Origin: Lachnospiraceae bacterium
GTDB lineage: Bacteria > Bacillota > Clostridia > Lachnospirales > Lachnospiraceae
DNA: 36,494 nucleotides
Assembly (NCBI GenBank): GCA_017938285.1
Contig: JAGBBW010000149.1
Span: forward strand, 1 to 36,494
Direction of reading: 5' to 3'
Position numbers and translations under genes: made by a program. The notes beneath the pieces were generated by a model. That model made no database searches. It had not been told where the DNA came from and worked only from the letters and a program-made list of their open reading frames with translations. Every line of letters starts with the position of its first letter. Within the stretch, counting starts at the first letter, position 1. Positions 25,071 through 33,782 of the stretch are shown in pieces.

Positions 25071-26879
25071 TTATACAAAAAGCGCTTCAAATTCATCTTT
25101 TGTGATACGTTCCTTCTCAAGAAGGAGCTCTGCGCATGCATCAAGAACCGCTTTATGCTCTTCTAACAACTGTTTTGCTTTACCGTAACATTCGTCAATA
25201 ATTGCACGAACCTCTTCGTCAATGCTGTTTGCCACTGCATCACTATAATTTCTTGTGTGTCCATAATCTCTGCCAAGGAAAACCTCGTCTTCACTGACTT
25301 CACAGTTGACAAGACCAATTTTGTCAGAGAAACCATATTTTGTTACCATGCTTCTGGCTGTCCGGGTCACCTGCTTGATATCCTGGGAAGCCCCGGTAGT
25401 CACATCATCGAACATCATTTCCTCAGCAATTCGTCCGCCCAGGCCGACCATAATGTTCTGCAGCATGATTCCTTTGGTCATATACATTTCGTCCCGCTCC
25501 GGCAGAGGCATCGTATAACCTGCGGCACTGGAGCCGGTTGGAATGATGGATACGGTGTAAACCGGACCCACATCCGGCAGTACATGGAATAAAATCGCAT
25601 GCCCCGCTTCATGGTATGCGGTAATTCTTCGTTCTTTCTCGGAAACAACGCGGCTTTTCTTTTCCATACCAATGCCTACTTTAATTAAAGACCTCTTAAT
25701 GTCCTCTTCTTTTACAAAGGCACGGTCTTCCTTTGCCGCATTCAGTGCTGCCTCATTTAACAGGTTTTCCAGGTCTGCCCCGGTAAAGCCCGCCGTTGTC
25801 TGGGCAACACGCTTTAAATCCACATCTTCTGCCAGTGGCTTGTTCTTTGCATGGACTGCAAGAATTTCCTCTCTTCCCTTCACATCCGGACGGTTCACAT
25901 AAACCTTACGGTCAAAACGTCCCGGACGTAAGATTGCAGGGTCCAGAATATCCACACGGTTGGTAGCTGCCATCACGATAATACCTTCATTGACACCAAA
26001 ACCGTCCATTTCTACTAAGAGCTGGTTCAGCGTCTGCTCACGCTCGTCATGTCCGCCGCCCATACCGGTACCACGGAGTCTTGCCACTGCGTCAATTTCA
26101 TCAATGAAAATAATACATGGTGCATTGCGCTTTGCCTGTTCAAAGAGGTCACGCACTCTGGAAGCACCCACACCTACGAACATTTCTGCAAAGTCAGAAC
26201 CGGAAGTGGAGAAGAACGGAACCCCCGCCTCTCCTGCTACCGCCTTGGCAAGCAGTGTCTTACCTGTTCCCGGAGGACCGACTAAAATCACGCCCTTTGG
26301 AATTTTGGCTCCTACCTGGATATATTTCTTTGGATTCTTTAAGAAATCCACAATTTCCTGCAGTTCTTCCTTTTCCTCGGCAACTCCGGCAACCTCTTTA
26401 AAAGTGGTTCCCTTGCCATCCAGATTTAATGTCATTTTGGCCCGGCTCTTACCGAAGTTCATCATTTTATTATCTCCGGAACTACCTCTGCCCATCATCA
26501 TGTTAAACATAAAGAACATGACAACGAAAATCAGAATCATCGGTAAAATCTCCGTCATGAACCAGTTTGGTTTGGAAATGTCCATGACTTCCGGACTGAT
26601 TCCTGCATCCATGGCTGCCTGCCATGCTGTTTCCGTATTCACTACGTTAAACGTCTGCACCGAATCCTTTTTGTCTACCACACTGACCTGACCGGTCGGT
26701 GCTTCCTCATTCTGGCGGATAATGACACGGGATACCGTACCTTCTTTTAAATCCTCCAGATAATCCTGGTAAGTATAACTGGCAGCTGATGTCTGGGTTG
26801 TCAGGGTCAGCCCAAGTCCGATAAGCACAATCAGCAGCAAAAGTATAAAAAATCCCTGCCCTTTTAATGGTTTATTCAA
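25071..26879 (-). CDS. ftsH: ATP-dependent zinc metalloprotease FtsH
   Basis: Membrane-bound AAA+ protease that degrades misassembled membrane proteins and regulators. Two N-terminal helices (about 9-27 and 112-129) flank an extracytoplasmic domain; Walker A is GPPGTGKT (201-208), Walker B IIFIDEID (256-263), the second region of homology follows with [19 protein letters not shown], and the zinc motif HEAGH is at 423-427 with ETHA-type [10 protein letters not shown] further on. The first codon is TTG: 26879 has AGGAGG seven bases upstream, whereas the TTG at 26885 is too close to it and no ATG is near. The 602-residue length fits. It follows hpt by about 50 bp in the conserved tilS-hprT-ftsH order. 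Confidence 0.95.
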   Translation of the reverse strand: MNKPLKGQGFFILLLLIVLIGLGLTLTTQTSAASYTYQDYLEDLKEGTVSRVIIRQNEEAPTGQVSVVDKKDSVQTFNVVNTETAWQAAMDAGISPEVMDISKPNWFMTEILPMILIFVVMFFMFNMMMGRGSSGDNKMMNFGKSRAKMTLNLDGKGTTFKEVAGVAEEKEELQEIVDFLKNPKKYIQVGAKIPKGVILVGPPGTGKTLLAKAVAGEAGVPFFSTSGSDFAEMFVGVGASRVRDLFEQAKRNAPCIIFIDEIDAVARLRGTGMGGGHDEREQTLNQLLVEMDGFGVNEGIIVMAATNRVDILDPAILRPGRFDRKVYVNRPDVKGREEILAVHAKNKPLAEDVDLKRVAQTTAGFTGADLENLLNEAALNAAKEDRAFVKEEDIKRSLIKVGIGMEKKSRVVSEKERRITAYHEAGHAILFHVLPDVGPVYTVSIIPTGSSAAGYTMPLPERDEMYMTKGIMLQNIMVGLGGRIAEEMMFDDVTTGASQDIKQVTRTARSMVTKYGFSDKIGLVNCEVSEDEVFLGRDYGHTRNYSDAVANSIDEEVRAIIDECYGKAKQLLEEHKAVLDACAELLLEKERITKDEFEALFV

Positions 26880-26928
26880 ATTCAATCCTCCTATTGCTTT
26901 CTCCTATTATTTTTCTTTTCATTTTCTC

Positions 26929-27450
26929 TTATTGTTCTACTACTCCGATATACGGAAGATTCCGGTACTTCTGGGCATAGTCCAGACCATATCCTACCAC
27001 AAAAAGATCCGGTATCTCCATTCCGGTGTAATCCACATCTACCGGAACCACACGGCGGTCCGGCTTGTCAAGCAGCGTACACAATTTTAAAGACTTCGGC
27101 TCCCGTACCTTTAACAGTGACAGCAGGTGGGAAAGCGTCCGCCCGGAATCAATAATATCCTCTATTACCAGAACATTTTTATTCTGGATGGAATCATCCA
27201 GATCCTTTATAATTTTAATGCTTCCGGAACTTTCCATTCCATCTCCATAACTGGACACAGACATAAAATCAATGGTAACCGGCACAGTAAGGTACTTGGC
27301 AAGCTCACAGGTGAAAAAAATACTTCCCCGCAGAATGCACACCAGATGTAATGTCTCTCCTTTGTAATCCCGGCTGATTTCTTCTGCCATCTCCCGTATT
27401 CTCTTTTCCACATCCTCCTGTGGAACCAACACTCGAATCTTATCCTCCAT
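26929..27450 (-). CDS. hpt: Hypoxanthine phosphoribosyltransferase
   Basis: Purine-salvage enzyme of 173 residues that makes IMP or GMP from hypoxanthine or guanine with PRPP. The PRPP-binding motif is VLVIEDIIDSGRTL (93-106); LKGSxxF-type LRGSIFF (40-46), DFMSVSSYG (61-69) and the C-terminal FVVGYGLDYAQKYRNLPYIG complete the family pattern. ATG 27450 uses a GGAGGAA site eight bases upstream; an upstream ATG at 27465 lacks this. The first 11 bases overlap the end of tilS, so translation is probably coupled. The tilS-hpt order is conserved across Firmicutes. Confidence 0.95.
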   Translation of the reverse strand: MEDKIRVLVPQEDVEKRIREMAEEISRDYKGETLHLVCILRGSIFFTCELAKYLTVPVTIDFMSVSSYGDGMESSGSIKIIKDLDDSIQNKNVLVIEDIIDSGRTLSHLLSLLKVREPKSLKLCTLLDKPDRRVVPVDVDYTGMEIPDLFVVGYGLDYAQKYRNLPYIGVVEQ

Positions 27451-28879
27451 CCTCTCTTCCTCCATCTATTTCTGCAGTTAAAACCTGCTTTGTCTCTTCG
27501 GTTATACGGTAAGCCTCACTGCCACGGATTCCCGGAATCCAGAGTGTCTGTACTTCGTCACAGAGGATCCAGTAATTTATCCTGTCCTCTTTTGGCACCC
27601 TGGCATCCTTTAAAACATCCATGACTTTCTTCTTTCTGCCATCCGCATAAAGGACAATGCTGTCCTCGGGGGTAGGACTCCGTAATGAAACAACCCCATT
27701 TATTTTATCATAATCAAACGATTTCGTATAGGTACTTTTTGGAATGAAACGCAATTTTTCCTGAAAAATCCGCTCCCCGATGTTCCAATTTTCCACTGTA
27801 ATAGTTAGTTTTTTCCCAATTCCAGACAAAAAAGTTTCATACGGGAAAGCACATATCTCTTCACAGTGGTAAACCGCTGTCACGCTGCCCTTTTTAAACT
27901 TTAACTGGTCATAACTTCTTTTCACTACTAAATTTTCCGGCAGCATAATCTGCCGTCCGGTCTGTTTTCCCATTAGTGCCATACAGTCTGATACAAAATC
28001 TGCGGTCATATCTTTTCTTCCACCGGCAGCCCGGCACAATGCCCGGTACATCACCCGCTCTGCCAGAAAAGGATCTGCTTCCACAAGTACCGGAATGGAA
28101 ACTGCCAGATCGCCTTCTCCATACTCCGTCACCGCCCTCTGGTACAGTTCCGTTGTCAGCCCCTCCAGAAACTTTTCTGCCCTTCCTATATACTCTGCGG
28201 TTTCTGCCATATGCTCCACCGCCCTGGTCTGGATTTTCTGTGCTGCAGGAATGATCCTGCTGCGAATCAGGTTTCTGGTATATTCTTCCTCAAAATTGGT
28301 ATGGTCTATACAAAAAATCTGATTTCTTTGTAATAAAAACTGTTCAATTTCTTTCCTTGTCACCGCAAGCAGCGGACGGATAATGTCTTCATGCCGTGGT
28401 TCCATGCCTGCCAGACCTTTTAACCTGCTGCCACGGATTAACTGAAACAGCATAGTCTCCGCCTGGTCATTTTTATGATGCGCCACCGCAATTTTCTGGC
28501 AGTGGTAACGCTCTTTCCGTTCACGGAACACCTGATATCTGGCATTCCGTCCGGCCTCTTCCAGTGTCCAGCCATGTTCTTCTGCCAGTTTCCTCACCGG
28601 AACCGATACCACTTCCAGCGGTATCCTATGCTGGCGGCATAATTCCATGCAGAACTGCTGGTCTGCTTCTGCCTCTGCTCCACGGATGTTATGATTGATA
28701 TGCACCGGAACCAGTGTCAGATTCCACTTTTCCGCCAGTGCCAGAAGCACCAGAAAAAGGCAGACGGAATCTGCTCCCCCGGAGAGGCCGAGCAGTACCC
28801 GGTCCCCAGGAAGCAGCAGCTCTTTCTGCCTGCAGTATGTTTCTATATAAGATATCATGTCTTTTTTTGTATCTGCCAT
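27440..28879 (-). CDS. tilS: tRNA(Ile)-lysidine synthetase
   Basis: Modifies cytidine 34 of the CAU-anticodon tRNA-Ile with lysine so that it reads AUA, using ATP. The N-type PP-loop SGGADS is at 33-38 in the 479-residue protein, followed by VPVHINHNIRG, the PDEAETxL-like HHKNDQAETMLFQLIRGSRLKGLAGM, and a C-terminal TilS-specific domain with RSPTPEDSI and KKKVMDVLKDARVPKEDR. ATG 28879 has AGAAGG five bases upstream; the frame opens to 28963 without a better site. An independent promoter (TTGTTA and TACAAT) may lie at 28948-28920. Essential in most bacteria. Confidence 0.93.
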   Translation of the reverse strand: MADTKKDMISYIETYCRQKELLLPGDRVLLGLSGGADSVCLFLVLLALAEKWNLTLVPVHINHNIRGAEAEADQQFCMELCRQHRIPLEVVSVPVRKLAEEHGWTLEEAGRNARYQVFRERKERYHCQKIAVAHHKNDQAETMLFQLIRGSRLKGLAGMEPRHEDIIRPLLAVTRKEIEQFLLQRNQIFCIDHTNFEEEYTRNLIRSRIIPAAQKIQTRAVEHMAETAEYIGRAEKFLEGLTTELYQRAVTEYGEGDLAVSIPVLVEADPFLAERVMYRALCRAAGGRKDMTADFVSDCMALMGKQTGRQIMLPENLVVKRSYDQLKFKKGSVTAVYHCEEICAFPYETFLSGIGKKLTITVENWNIGERIFQEKLRFIPKSTYTKSFDYDKINGVVSLRSPTPEDSIVLYADGRKKKVMDVLKDARVPKEDRINYWILCDEVQTLWIPGIRGSEAYRITEETKQVLTAEIDGGREDGG

Positions 28880-28919
28880 AAAACCTTCTGTAACCGACTT
28901 TCTTTTCTTTTGCCACCTT

Positions 28920-28948
28920 ATTGTAACCTGTCCAAAGAAAAATAACAA
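28920..28948 (-). promoter_or_regulatory. Possible promoter of tilS-hpt-ftsH
   Basis: On the minus strand TTGTTA (28948-28943) and TACAAT (28925-28920) lie 17 bp apart, about 40 bp upstream of the tilS start. The match is moderate. Confidence 0.45.
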
Positions 28949-28987
28949 GAAGAAATTGTTCATTCCTTTTACTTTTCATAAACAATA

Positions 28988-30385
28988 TTATTTTTTCTGT
29001 ACTACCCCGCATACAAGTACTGTCATATCATCCTTCGGCTCAAAATTCTGCATCAGCAGCGAAGCGTTCAGAATACGTCCAGCCAGCACCTGGGGATTCT
29101 GGCTGGTTTCTTCTCCGATAATCTGGCGCAGAAATTCCACACGCTCCTGTTCCGGCACCACATCCAGCACTCCGTCGCTCATCATAATGATATAATCCCC
29201 ATCGTACAGTTTTTTCACAAGAAAATCATAATCCACTTTCTGCACCATACCAATCGGCAGTGTTTTCGCCTCCACGCATTCCAGCCATTTTCCCCGGCGG
29301 AGATACGTAGCCGCTCCGCCAATTTTAATAAATTCGCAGGTGCCGCTGTACAGATTGATTCTGCTGATATCCAGTGTCGCAAACATTTTCTGTTCTGCCC
29401 GGAGAGCCAGTACGGAATTAATCAGACGAATGGCTGCCTCCTCCCGGAAGCCTGCTGACAGCATCCGCTCCAGCAGAAGCAGTACCGCTTCACTCTCCCG
29501 GGCGGCTTCTTCTCCACTGCCCATCCCGTCGGAAAGAATCATTGCCATCTCGCCCTCATTTTCATAGAAAAAGGAAAATGAATCACCGGATACCTGCTGC
29601 TCTTCCTTTACCATCCGGGCCACTCCGGTCATGACGGAATACCCCGGTTCTTCCCGGAACAGCACCTGCTGTTCTGTTTCAGACAGATAGCCTCTGGCCT
29701 GGCTGCATGCTCTAACCGGAAAACCCAGTTCTTCTGACAGCAGACGTTCCACCAGACGCATGGACATGGCACGCTTTGCCCCATCACACCGCAGATGAAG
29801 CAGAAGTTCCCTTCCTTTTCCTATCCGATGCATGGTTTCCAGTTCCCTTGCCCGGACATGGTATTTCCGGAGTCCGTACATGAGTTCCCTCTTTTTCTCC
29901 TCCGACAGATACTGCTCCCGCTGAAATGTCTGTTCCATCTGGCGAAGATATTTTGCCGTTTCCTCCAACTGATAGACCAGTGCCTCTTTTCCCTCCATCA
30001 TCTGATTATAGGCGGACCGCCTCATACGCTCCAGATACAGCACAGTCTGTATTTCATCCACAACCTTTTCCCCACACATACACTCCTTCACAAAAAATTC
30101 CGGCATCCAGTCCGGTTCTGTTTTTCCTTCCACCTCCATACACTTTAGTAAAACGTTCAAAGCTGTCTGCCGCTCTTCTTCCAGCACTTCCCGGCACCAT
30201 TCCTTCTTGGGACAGTCCCTGCACAGACGCTCCGTTACTCCGGCTGCCAGCCGGTCATATTCCTTTTTTTCCTGCGTTTCACGCCCCGACACATAGGAAG
30301 AAAATACTCTGGCCAGTTCCTGATAAGATTCTGCAGCCCTTGTTGTCCAATGTCCCAGTTCGTGGCCGATATATGGTTCTCCCAT
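28988..30385 (-). CDS. spoIIE: Stage II sporulation protein E, short form without membrane domain
   Basis: PP2C-type phosphatase that dephosphorylates SpoIIAA and so activates sigma-F in the forespore. The 465 residues hold a central helical regulatory region (about 15-245, with the cysteine pattern CRDCPKKEWC at 55-64 known from SpoIIE) and the phosphatase domain (about 250-463), with SGDSF (266-270), LSDGMGSG (284-291) and MMSDGVLD. No membrane helix is present; B. subtilis SpoIIE is about 827 residues with ten N-terminal helices. The start is well supported: TTAGGAGGC stands seven bases before ATG 30385, and the upstream frame contains no membrane-like sequence. Operon position matches B. 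subtilis (after divIC, before tilS). The short form implies septum targeting by another route, for example FtsZ binding. Confidence 0.85.
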   Translation of the reverse strand: MGEPYIGHELGHWTTRAAESYQELARVFSSYVSGRETQEKKEYDRLAAGVTERLCRDCPKKEWCREVLEEERQTALNVLLKCMEVEGKTEPDWMPEFFVKECMCGEKVVDEIQTVLYLERMRRSAYNQMMEGKEALVYQLEETAKYLRQMEQTFQREQYLSEEKKRELMYGLRKYHVRARELETMHRIGKGRELLLHLRCDGAKRAMSMRLVERLLSEELGFPVRACSQARGYLSETEQQVLFREEPGYSVMTGVARMVKEEQQVSGDSFSFFYENEGEMAMILSDGMGSGEEAARESEAVLLLLERMLSAGFREEAAIRLINSVLALRAEQKMFATLDISRINLYSGTCEFIKIGGAATYLRRGKWLECVEAKTLPIGMVQKVDYDFLVKKLYDGDYIIMMSDGVLDVVPEQERVEFLRQIIGEETSQNPQVLAGRILNASLLMQNFEPKDDMTVLVCGVVQKK

Positions 30386-30431
30386 GTCAAGCCTCCTAAC
30401 TTTTTTTGTAACAGCAACTCTTTTCTGCTAT

Positions 30432-30465
30432 AGTATACAAACTTTGGACTGGAAATTTTTGTCAA
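30432..30465 (-). promoter_or_regulatory. spoIIE promoter with 22-bp spacer and a 0A-box-like site
   Basis: On the minus strand TTGACA (30465-30460) and TATACT (30437-30432) lie 22 bp apart. In B. subtilis Spo0A-activated sigma-A promoters spoIIG and spoIIE have 21-22 bp spacers. A TTTGACA heptamer that includes the -35 is one base from the 0A box complement TTCGACA. This is inference from the sequence. Confidence 0.6.
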
Positions 30466-30495
30466 AACAAAATGGAAGAGTCCAAAAACTCTTCC
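30465..30495 (-). terminator. Terminator of divIC
   Basis: GGAAGAGT (30481-30474 side) and ACTCTTCC form an 8-bp stem (30474-30481 with 30488-30495); on the minus strand ATTTTGTTTT follows. It ends the mazG-divIC block and separates it from spoIIE. Confidence 0.75.
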
Positions 30496-30515
30496 ACATA
30501 ATCTGACGTATTCTA

Positions 30516-30836
30516 TTATTCTTCCTGTCGCAGAATCACTTCATCCGGATAAACAAGCCCCAGCACTTCCCTGGCAATTTCCTCTATGTAACCCACCGTC
30601 TGCATATAGGCACGGCGCTCTGTCAGTTCCTCTGTACGCTCCTGCTCTTCCTGAATCCTCGCCTGGAGTTCACTCTGCTGTGCTTCCAGCGCACGCTTCT
30701 CTTTCTGCAGTTCCAGACTATTATACGACATAACGGCAAACAGCAGTACGACCGCTATGGTCAGCCAAAATGCCACGCTCTTAATCCCTTTGTTTCTTTT
30801 TCCTTTTACTTTTGTGTTCCGGACTACTACCTTCAT
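30516..30836 (-). CDS. divIC: Septum formation initiator protein DivIC
   Basis: Divisome membrane protein of 106 residues: a basic cytoplasmic N-terminus (1-20), one helix (about 21-40, VAFWLTIAVVLLFAVMSY), and an extracytoplasmic coiled coil (about 42-80, rich in E, L, Q) ending with IEEIAREVLGLVYPDE, the DivIC/FtsB-family signature. It works with FtsL and DivIB in septal peptidoglycan synthesis. The start at 30836 overlaps the 3' end of yabQ by 56 bp; a good ribosome site is not visible, so coupled translation is likely. The gene ends at a terminator before spoIIE. Confidence 0.88.
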   Translation of the reverse strand: MKVVVRNTKVKGKRNKGIKSVAFWLTIAVVLLFAVMSYNSLELQKEKRALEAQQSELQARIQEEQERTEELTERRAYMQTVGYIEEIAREVLGLVYPDEVILRQEE

Positions 30837-31206
30837 CCACCGACACCTGACCTTTACTTATAAATTGTGTCTTTATTGTAGCTGTTTTTTTCCGTTTTTG
30901 CAATAGCCACTTTTGGACAGACCCCAACGTTTTTCCAAACGTACGCATATACAGAAAAAGGCCCAGGCCGGCTCCTGCAAAAGCGTACCACCGCAGAATC
31001 CCATCATTTTTTTCATATGCTGTCAGAAAAAAGAGAAAACCTGCTGCCAGAAAAAACAAAATGTCCTCCGCATCCACAACCGCTTTTGCATGCGACACAA
31101 GAGCACGCAGAAACAGGAGCGGCTGGTAACATACTGCTGCCAGAAACCCATACACAAGCATTGCCAGAAAATATTCCAGCTCTGCCATCATACCTGCACT
31201 CAGCAT
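30781..31206 (-). CDS. yabQ: Spore cortex biosynthesis protein YabQ
   Basis: Mother-cell membrane protein required for cortex formation. The 141 residues have about four hydrophobic helices (8-32, 46-63, 68-85) and end in a lysine/arginine-rich tail (KSKRKKKQRD) overlapping divIC. Position between yabP and divIC matches B. subtilis. The start at 31206 is four bases after the yabP stop and uses AGGA within the yabP end. In B. subtilis it is sigma-E controlled. Confidence 0.85.
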   Translation of the reverse strand: MLSAGMMAELEYFLAMLVYGFLAAVCYQPLLFLRALVSHAKAVVDAEDILFFLAAGFLFFLTAYEKNDGILRWYAFAGAGLGLFLYMRTFGKTLGSVQKWLLQKRKKTATIKTQFISKGQVSVDEGSSPEHKSKRKKKQRD

Positions 31207-31210
31207 AATC

Positions 31211-31501
31211 CTAACGGAACAGGCGCTTTAACAGAGAACCATTTTCCCCTGTTCTGCCCGGTTTATCCGTATAAATAAAACTGTCTATCTGCCCTTCCAG
31301 CTCTACTTCTCCTTTTTCTACCGTCAGACGACGGACAAAGAAATCATTGCCCCGGATGACCAGTGCCCCCATGGTTGTATTTAAAATCACTTCTTTCGCA
31401 TCAAAGGAAACCACTTCCCTGACACCGGTCAGTTCCGCAGATTTTCGTCCCTGAATCAATAATTTATGAGGACCCTGGTTTGTTGAAGATTTGTCTTCCA
31501 T
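31211..31501 (-). CDS. yabP: Sporulation protein YabP
   Basis: A 96-residue protein of the YabP/YqfC family, required for spore cortex or coat formation in B. subtilis. The family core is visible: NQGPHKLLIQGRKSAELTGVREVVSFDAKEVILNTTMGALVIRGNDF (about 8-54), a beta-rich fold, then LEGQIDSFIYTDK near residues 68-80. It has no signal peptide. AGGAG stands 11-12 bases before ATG 31501. It is directly followed by yabQ. Confidence 0.9.
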   Translation of the reverse strand: MEDKSSTNQGPHKLLIQGRKSAELTGVREVVSFDAKEVILNTTMGALVIRGNDFFVRRLTVEKGEVELEGQIDSFIYTDKPGRTGENGSLLKRLFR

Positions 31502-31599
31502 AACATTTGGGAGCTCCTGCGTTCGATTATTATAATGTATGGAAGTTTCCAGACGAATATGACTTTTTTTTCTTCTGCCGGCATTCCCTGAAACTGCTT

Positions 31600-31839
31600 T
31601 TATAAGTATTTAAACAGCTCCTTCGCCTCATCTTTCTTTGTGGTATCCTGGATATCCAGCACTTCTACTTTCACGGACTTCGTTCCAAACCCAATTTCAA
31701 TGACGTCGCCCACCTTTACTTCCGTGGAAGCCTTTGCCACCTTGTCATTAATCAGGACACGGCCCGCATCACAGGCTTCATTTGCCACGGTTCTTCTTTT
31801 TATCAAACGGGATACTTTTAAATATTTGTCAAGTCTCAT
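31600..31839 (-). CDS. rqcP: S4-domain RNA-binding protein RqcP (YabO)
   Basis: A 79-residue S4-domain protein, MRLDKYLKVSRLIKRRTVANEACDAG at the N-terminus, that matches RqcP/YabO. RqcP works with RqcH in ribosome-associated quality control, adding alanine tails to peptides stalled on 50S subunits. GGGAGAGG precedes ATG 31839. The gene sits between the HU gene and yabP as in other Firmicutes. The HU terminator lies between it and HU, so it may have its own weak promoter or be read through. Confidence 0.9.
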   Translation of the reverse strand: MRLDKYLKVSRLIKRRTVANEACDAGRVLINDKVAKASTEVKVGDVIEIGFGTKSVKVEVLDIQDTTKKDEAKELFKYL

Positions 31840-31868
31840 ATCGATACCTCTCCCTTTCTGAAACTACG

Positions 31869-31897
31869 TAAAAAGGCTGTCAGTCACCTGACAGCCT
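31869..31897 (-). terminator. Terminator of the HU gene
   Basis: AGGCTGTCAG and CTGACAGCCT (31874-31883 and 31888-31897) form a perfect 10-bp stem with a 4-base loop. On the minus strand a run of five T follows. Confidence 0.9.
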
Positions 31898-31920
31898 GAT
31901 TCATCAATGTGTTTTACCAA

Positions 31921-32196
31921 TTACTCGTTTACAACGTCCTTTAAAGCCTTGCCAGCCTTGAACTTAGGGTTCTTGGAAGCTGCGATTGTAATCTTTTCCT
32001 TTGTCTGAGGGTTGATACCTTCTCTGGCTGGTCTTTCGGAAACTTCGAATGTACCGAAACCTACTAACTGAATCTTTTCACCCTTCTTTAATTCTTCTGT
32101 AACAACATCGATAAATGCCTTTAAAGCTGCCTCGGTATCCTTCTTGGATAAACCTGCATTTGCAGACATAGCTGCAACTAATTCTGTCTTATTCAT
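31921..32196 (-). CDS. hup: HU-family DNA-binding protein
   Basis: A 91-residue nucleoid protein that bends DNA. The conserved body is complete: MNKTELVAAMSANAGLSKKDTEAAL, then IQLVGFGTFEVSERPAREGINPQT, which forms the beta arm with its proline, and IAASKNPKFKAGKALKD. A strong AGAGGAGG site precedes the ATG. Codon use is biased to preferred codons, as expected of a highly expressed gene. The gene has a strong terminator and lies between mazG and rqcP. Confidence 0.96.
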   Translation of the reverse strand: MNKTELVAAMSANAGLSKKDTEAALKAFIDVVTEELKKGEKIQLVGFGTFEVSERPAREGINPQTKEKITIAASKNPKFKAGKALKDVVNE

Positions 32197-32256
32197 TGTG
32201 TAAAATCCTCCTCTAAAAGTATGTGAATAAAAGAGTCCATAGTACTGCGGCCTGGA

Positions 32257-33054
32257 TTATTTGACACGCTTCCAGAGCTCATCTATTTCCTCAGCTGACA
32301 TCTGATTTAATCTCTCTCCCTGTTTCCGGGCAAGTACCTCAATGCCTACACATCTATTTATAAACTTATTAGTAGCATTTGTCAAGGAATTTTCTGCATT
32401 CAGGTCCAAAAAACGGGATAAATTTATCATGGAAAACATCAAATCGCCAAATTCCTCGTCCAGACGCTCTTTCTGCGGGGAATCCGACATTTTCCCTGCC
32501 GCAATTACCTCCTCCAGCTCTGCCAGTTCTTCCTTCACTTTGCCAAGCACCTGTTCCATGGATTCAAACTCAAAACCGCTCTTTGCCGCCTTCTTCTGCA
32601 CCTTTTCCGCACGAATGTTGGCAGGAAACGCCTTTGCCACCCGGTTCAGGGTATCAGAAAGAGTTTCTTCTTTTTTCTCCTGCTTTTTGATATCCTCCCA
32701 GAGCTTTAGGGATTCCCCGGAATTTTCCGCCTCCGCACTGCCAAACACATGGGGATGGCGGCGGATCATCTTTTCACAGATTTCGTCCACAATATCCTCC
32801 ATGGTAAAATGACCTTCCTCCTCGGCAATCCGGGCGTGCATCACTACCTGGAGCAGTACATCTCCCAGTTCCTCCCGCAGATTTTTGTAATCCCCGGTTT
32901 CCTCAAAACACTGAATGCCGTCAATAACCTCATACGCCTCCTCCAGCATACACTGCTTTAAAGAAGCATGGGTCTGCTCCCGGTCCCATGGACAGCCGTT
33001 TTCACTGCGCAGGGTTTTGATAACCTCTAAAAATTCTTCGTAAGTATGTTTCAT
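32257..33054 (-). CDS. mazG: Nucleoside triphosphate pyrophosphohydrolase MazG
   Basis: A 265-residue protein that hydrolyses nucleoside triphosphates to monophosphates and pyrophosphate. Both MazG repeats are visible: the N-terminal one has CPWDREQTHASL and metal-binding EEAYE (38-42) and EELGD (61-65), the second has EELAELEEVI and EEFGDLMFSM (about 205-214). AAAGGAC precedes ATG 33054. It follows spoVT by 15 bp, which fits the B. subtilis spoVT-yabM-yabN order with yabM missing. Confidence 0.93.
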   Translation of the reverse strand: MKHTYEEFLEVIKTLRSENGCPWDREQTHASLKQCMLEEAYEVIDGIQCFEETGDYKNLREELGDVLLQVVMHARIAEEEGHFTMEDIVDEICEKMIRRHPHVFGSAEAENSGESLKLWEDIKKQEKKEETLSDTLNRVAKAFPANIRAEKVQKKAAKSGFEFESMEQVLGKVKEELAELEEVIAAGKMSDSPQKERLDEEFGDLMFSMINLSRFLDLNAENSLTNATNKFINRCVGIEVLARKQGERLNQMSAEEIDELWKRVK

Positions 33055-33069
33055 AATTCTTGTCCTTTC

Positions 33070-33615
33070 TTAACTTTCCATCTGACGTCCCAAGAAAGAA
33101 GCTGCCGTCTGTGCAATTTTTAATTCCATGTCACCCGGACGCTGCTTTCCTTCTCTTGTCAGAAGCAGCACCGCTCCAATCACATCACCCTCACAGATAA
33201 TCGGTACAATCACCTGTCCGGTATACTCCTCTTCGTCATAACTGATGGAAACAAAATTTTTGTCACCCTTGTTTGCAATCACCGTTTCACGCTCGGTCAT
33301 CAAATGTTCCAGCTCCCTGCTGACCGGCTTGGCAAGCAGGTCCTTTTTACCGCCCCCGGCTACCGCAATAAACTGGTCACGGTCTGCAATTGCCACCACA
33401 TGTCCGGTGGTCTGTGCCATTGCTTCCGCATACTGCTTTGCAAAAATACTCAGCTCTCCGATTGGAGAATACTTTTTCAGAATAATTTCCCCTTCACGGT
33501 CTGTAAAAATTTCCAGCGGGTCTCCTTCACGGATACGCAGGGTTCTTCTGATTTCCTTTGGTACTACCACACGTCCTAAATCGTCAATACGACGTACAAT
33601 TCCGGTTGCTTTCAT
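33070..33615 (-). CDS. spoVT: Stage V sporulation protein T
   Basis: Forespore transcription regulator of 181 residues: an AbrB-type swapped-hairpin DNA-binding domain (1-50, MKATGIVRRIDDLGRVVVPKEIRRTLRI) and a C-terminal GAF domain (about 55-178) that may sense a small molecule. It tunes sigma-G genes in B. subtilis. GGAGG precedes ATG 33615 by about seven bases. A candidate extended -10, TGG-TATAAT, lies at 33715-33707 on the minus strand; the leader contains a 6-bp hairpin (AAAGGC and GCCTTT). mazG follows directly. Confidence 0.95.
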   Translation of the reverse strand: MKATGIVRRIDDLGRVVVPKEIRRTLRIREGDPLEIFTDREGEIILKKYSPIGELSIFAKQYAEAMAQTTGHVVAIADRDQFIAVAGGGKKDLLAKPVSRELEHLMTERETVIANKGDKNFVSISYDEEEYTGQVIVPIICEGDVIGAVLLLTREGKQRPGDMELKIAQTAASFLGRQMES

Positions 33616-33706
33616 GATTTACTCCTCCATAACGATTCTTTTACTTATAAAGGCGGATGCCTTTCTCTGATTTTGTTATGGAGTTATTATCTGTAAATTC
33701 AGTTGG

Positions 33707-33715
33707 ATTATACCA
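33707..33715 (-). promoter_or_regulatory. Candidate extended -10 promoter of spoVT-mazG
   Basis: TGG followed by TATAAT on the minus strand is an extended -10 element about 95 bp upstream of spoVT. No good -35 is visible; a sigma-G promoter expected for spoVT was not clearly found. Confidence 0.4.
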
Positions 33716-33782
33716 GAAAATTTAAAATTTACTCATTTATAGTTATACCTTATGATTTACAATATTTTTTCCGACTTTTCCC

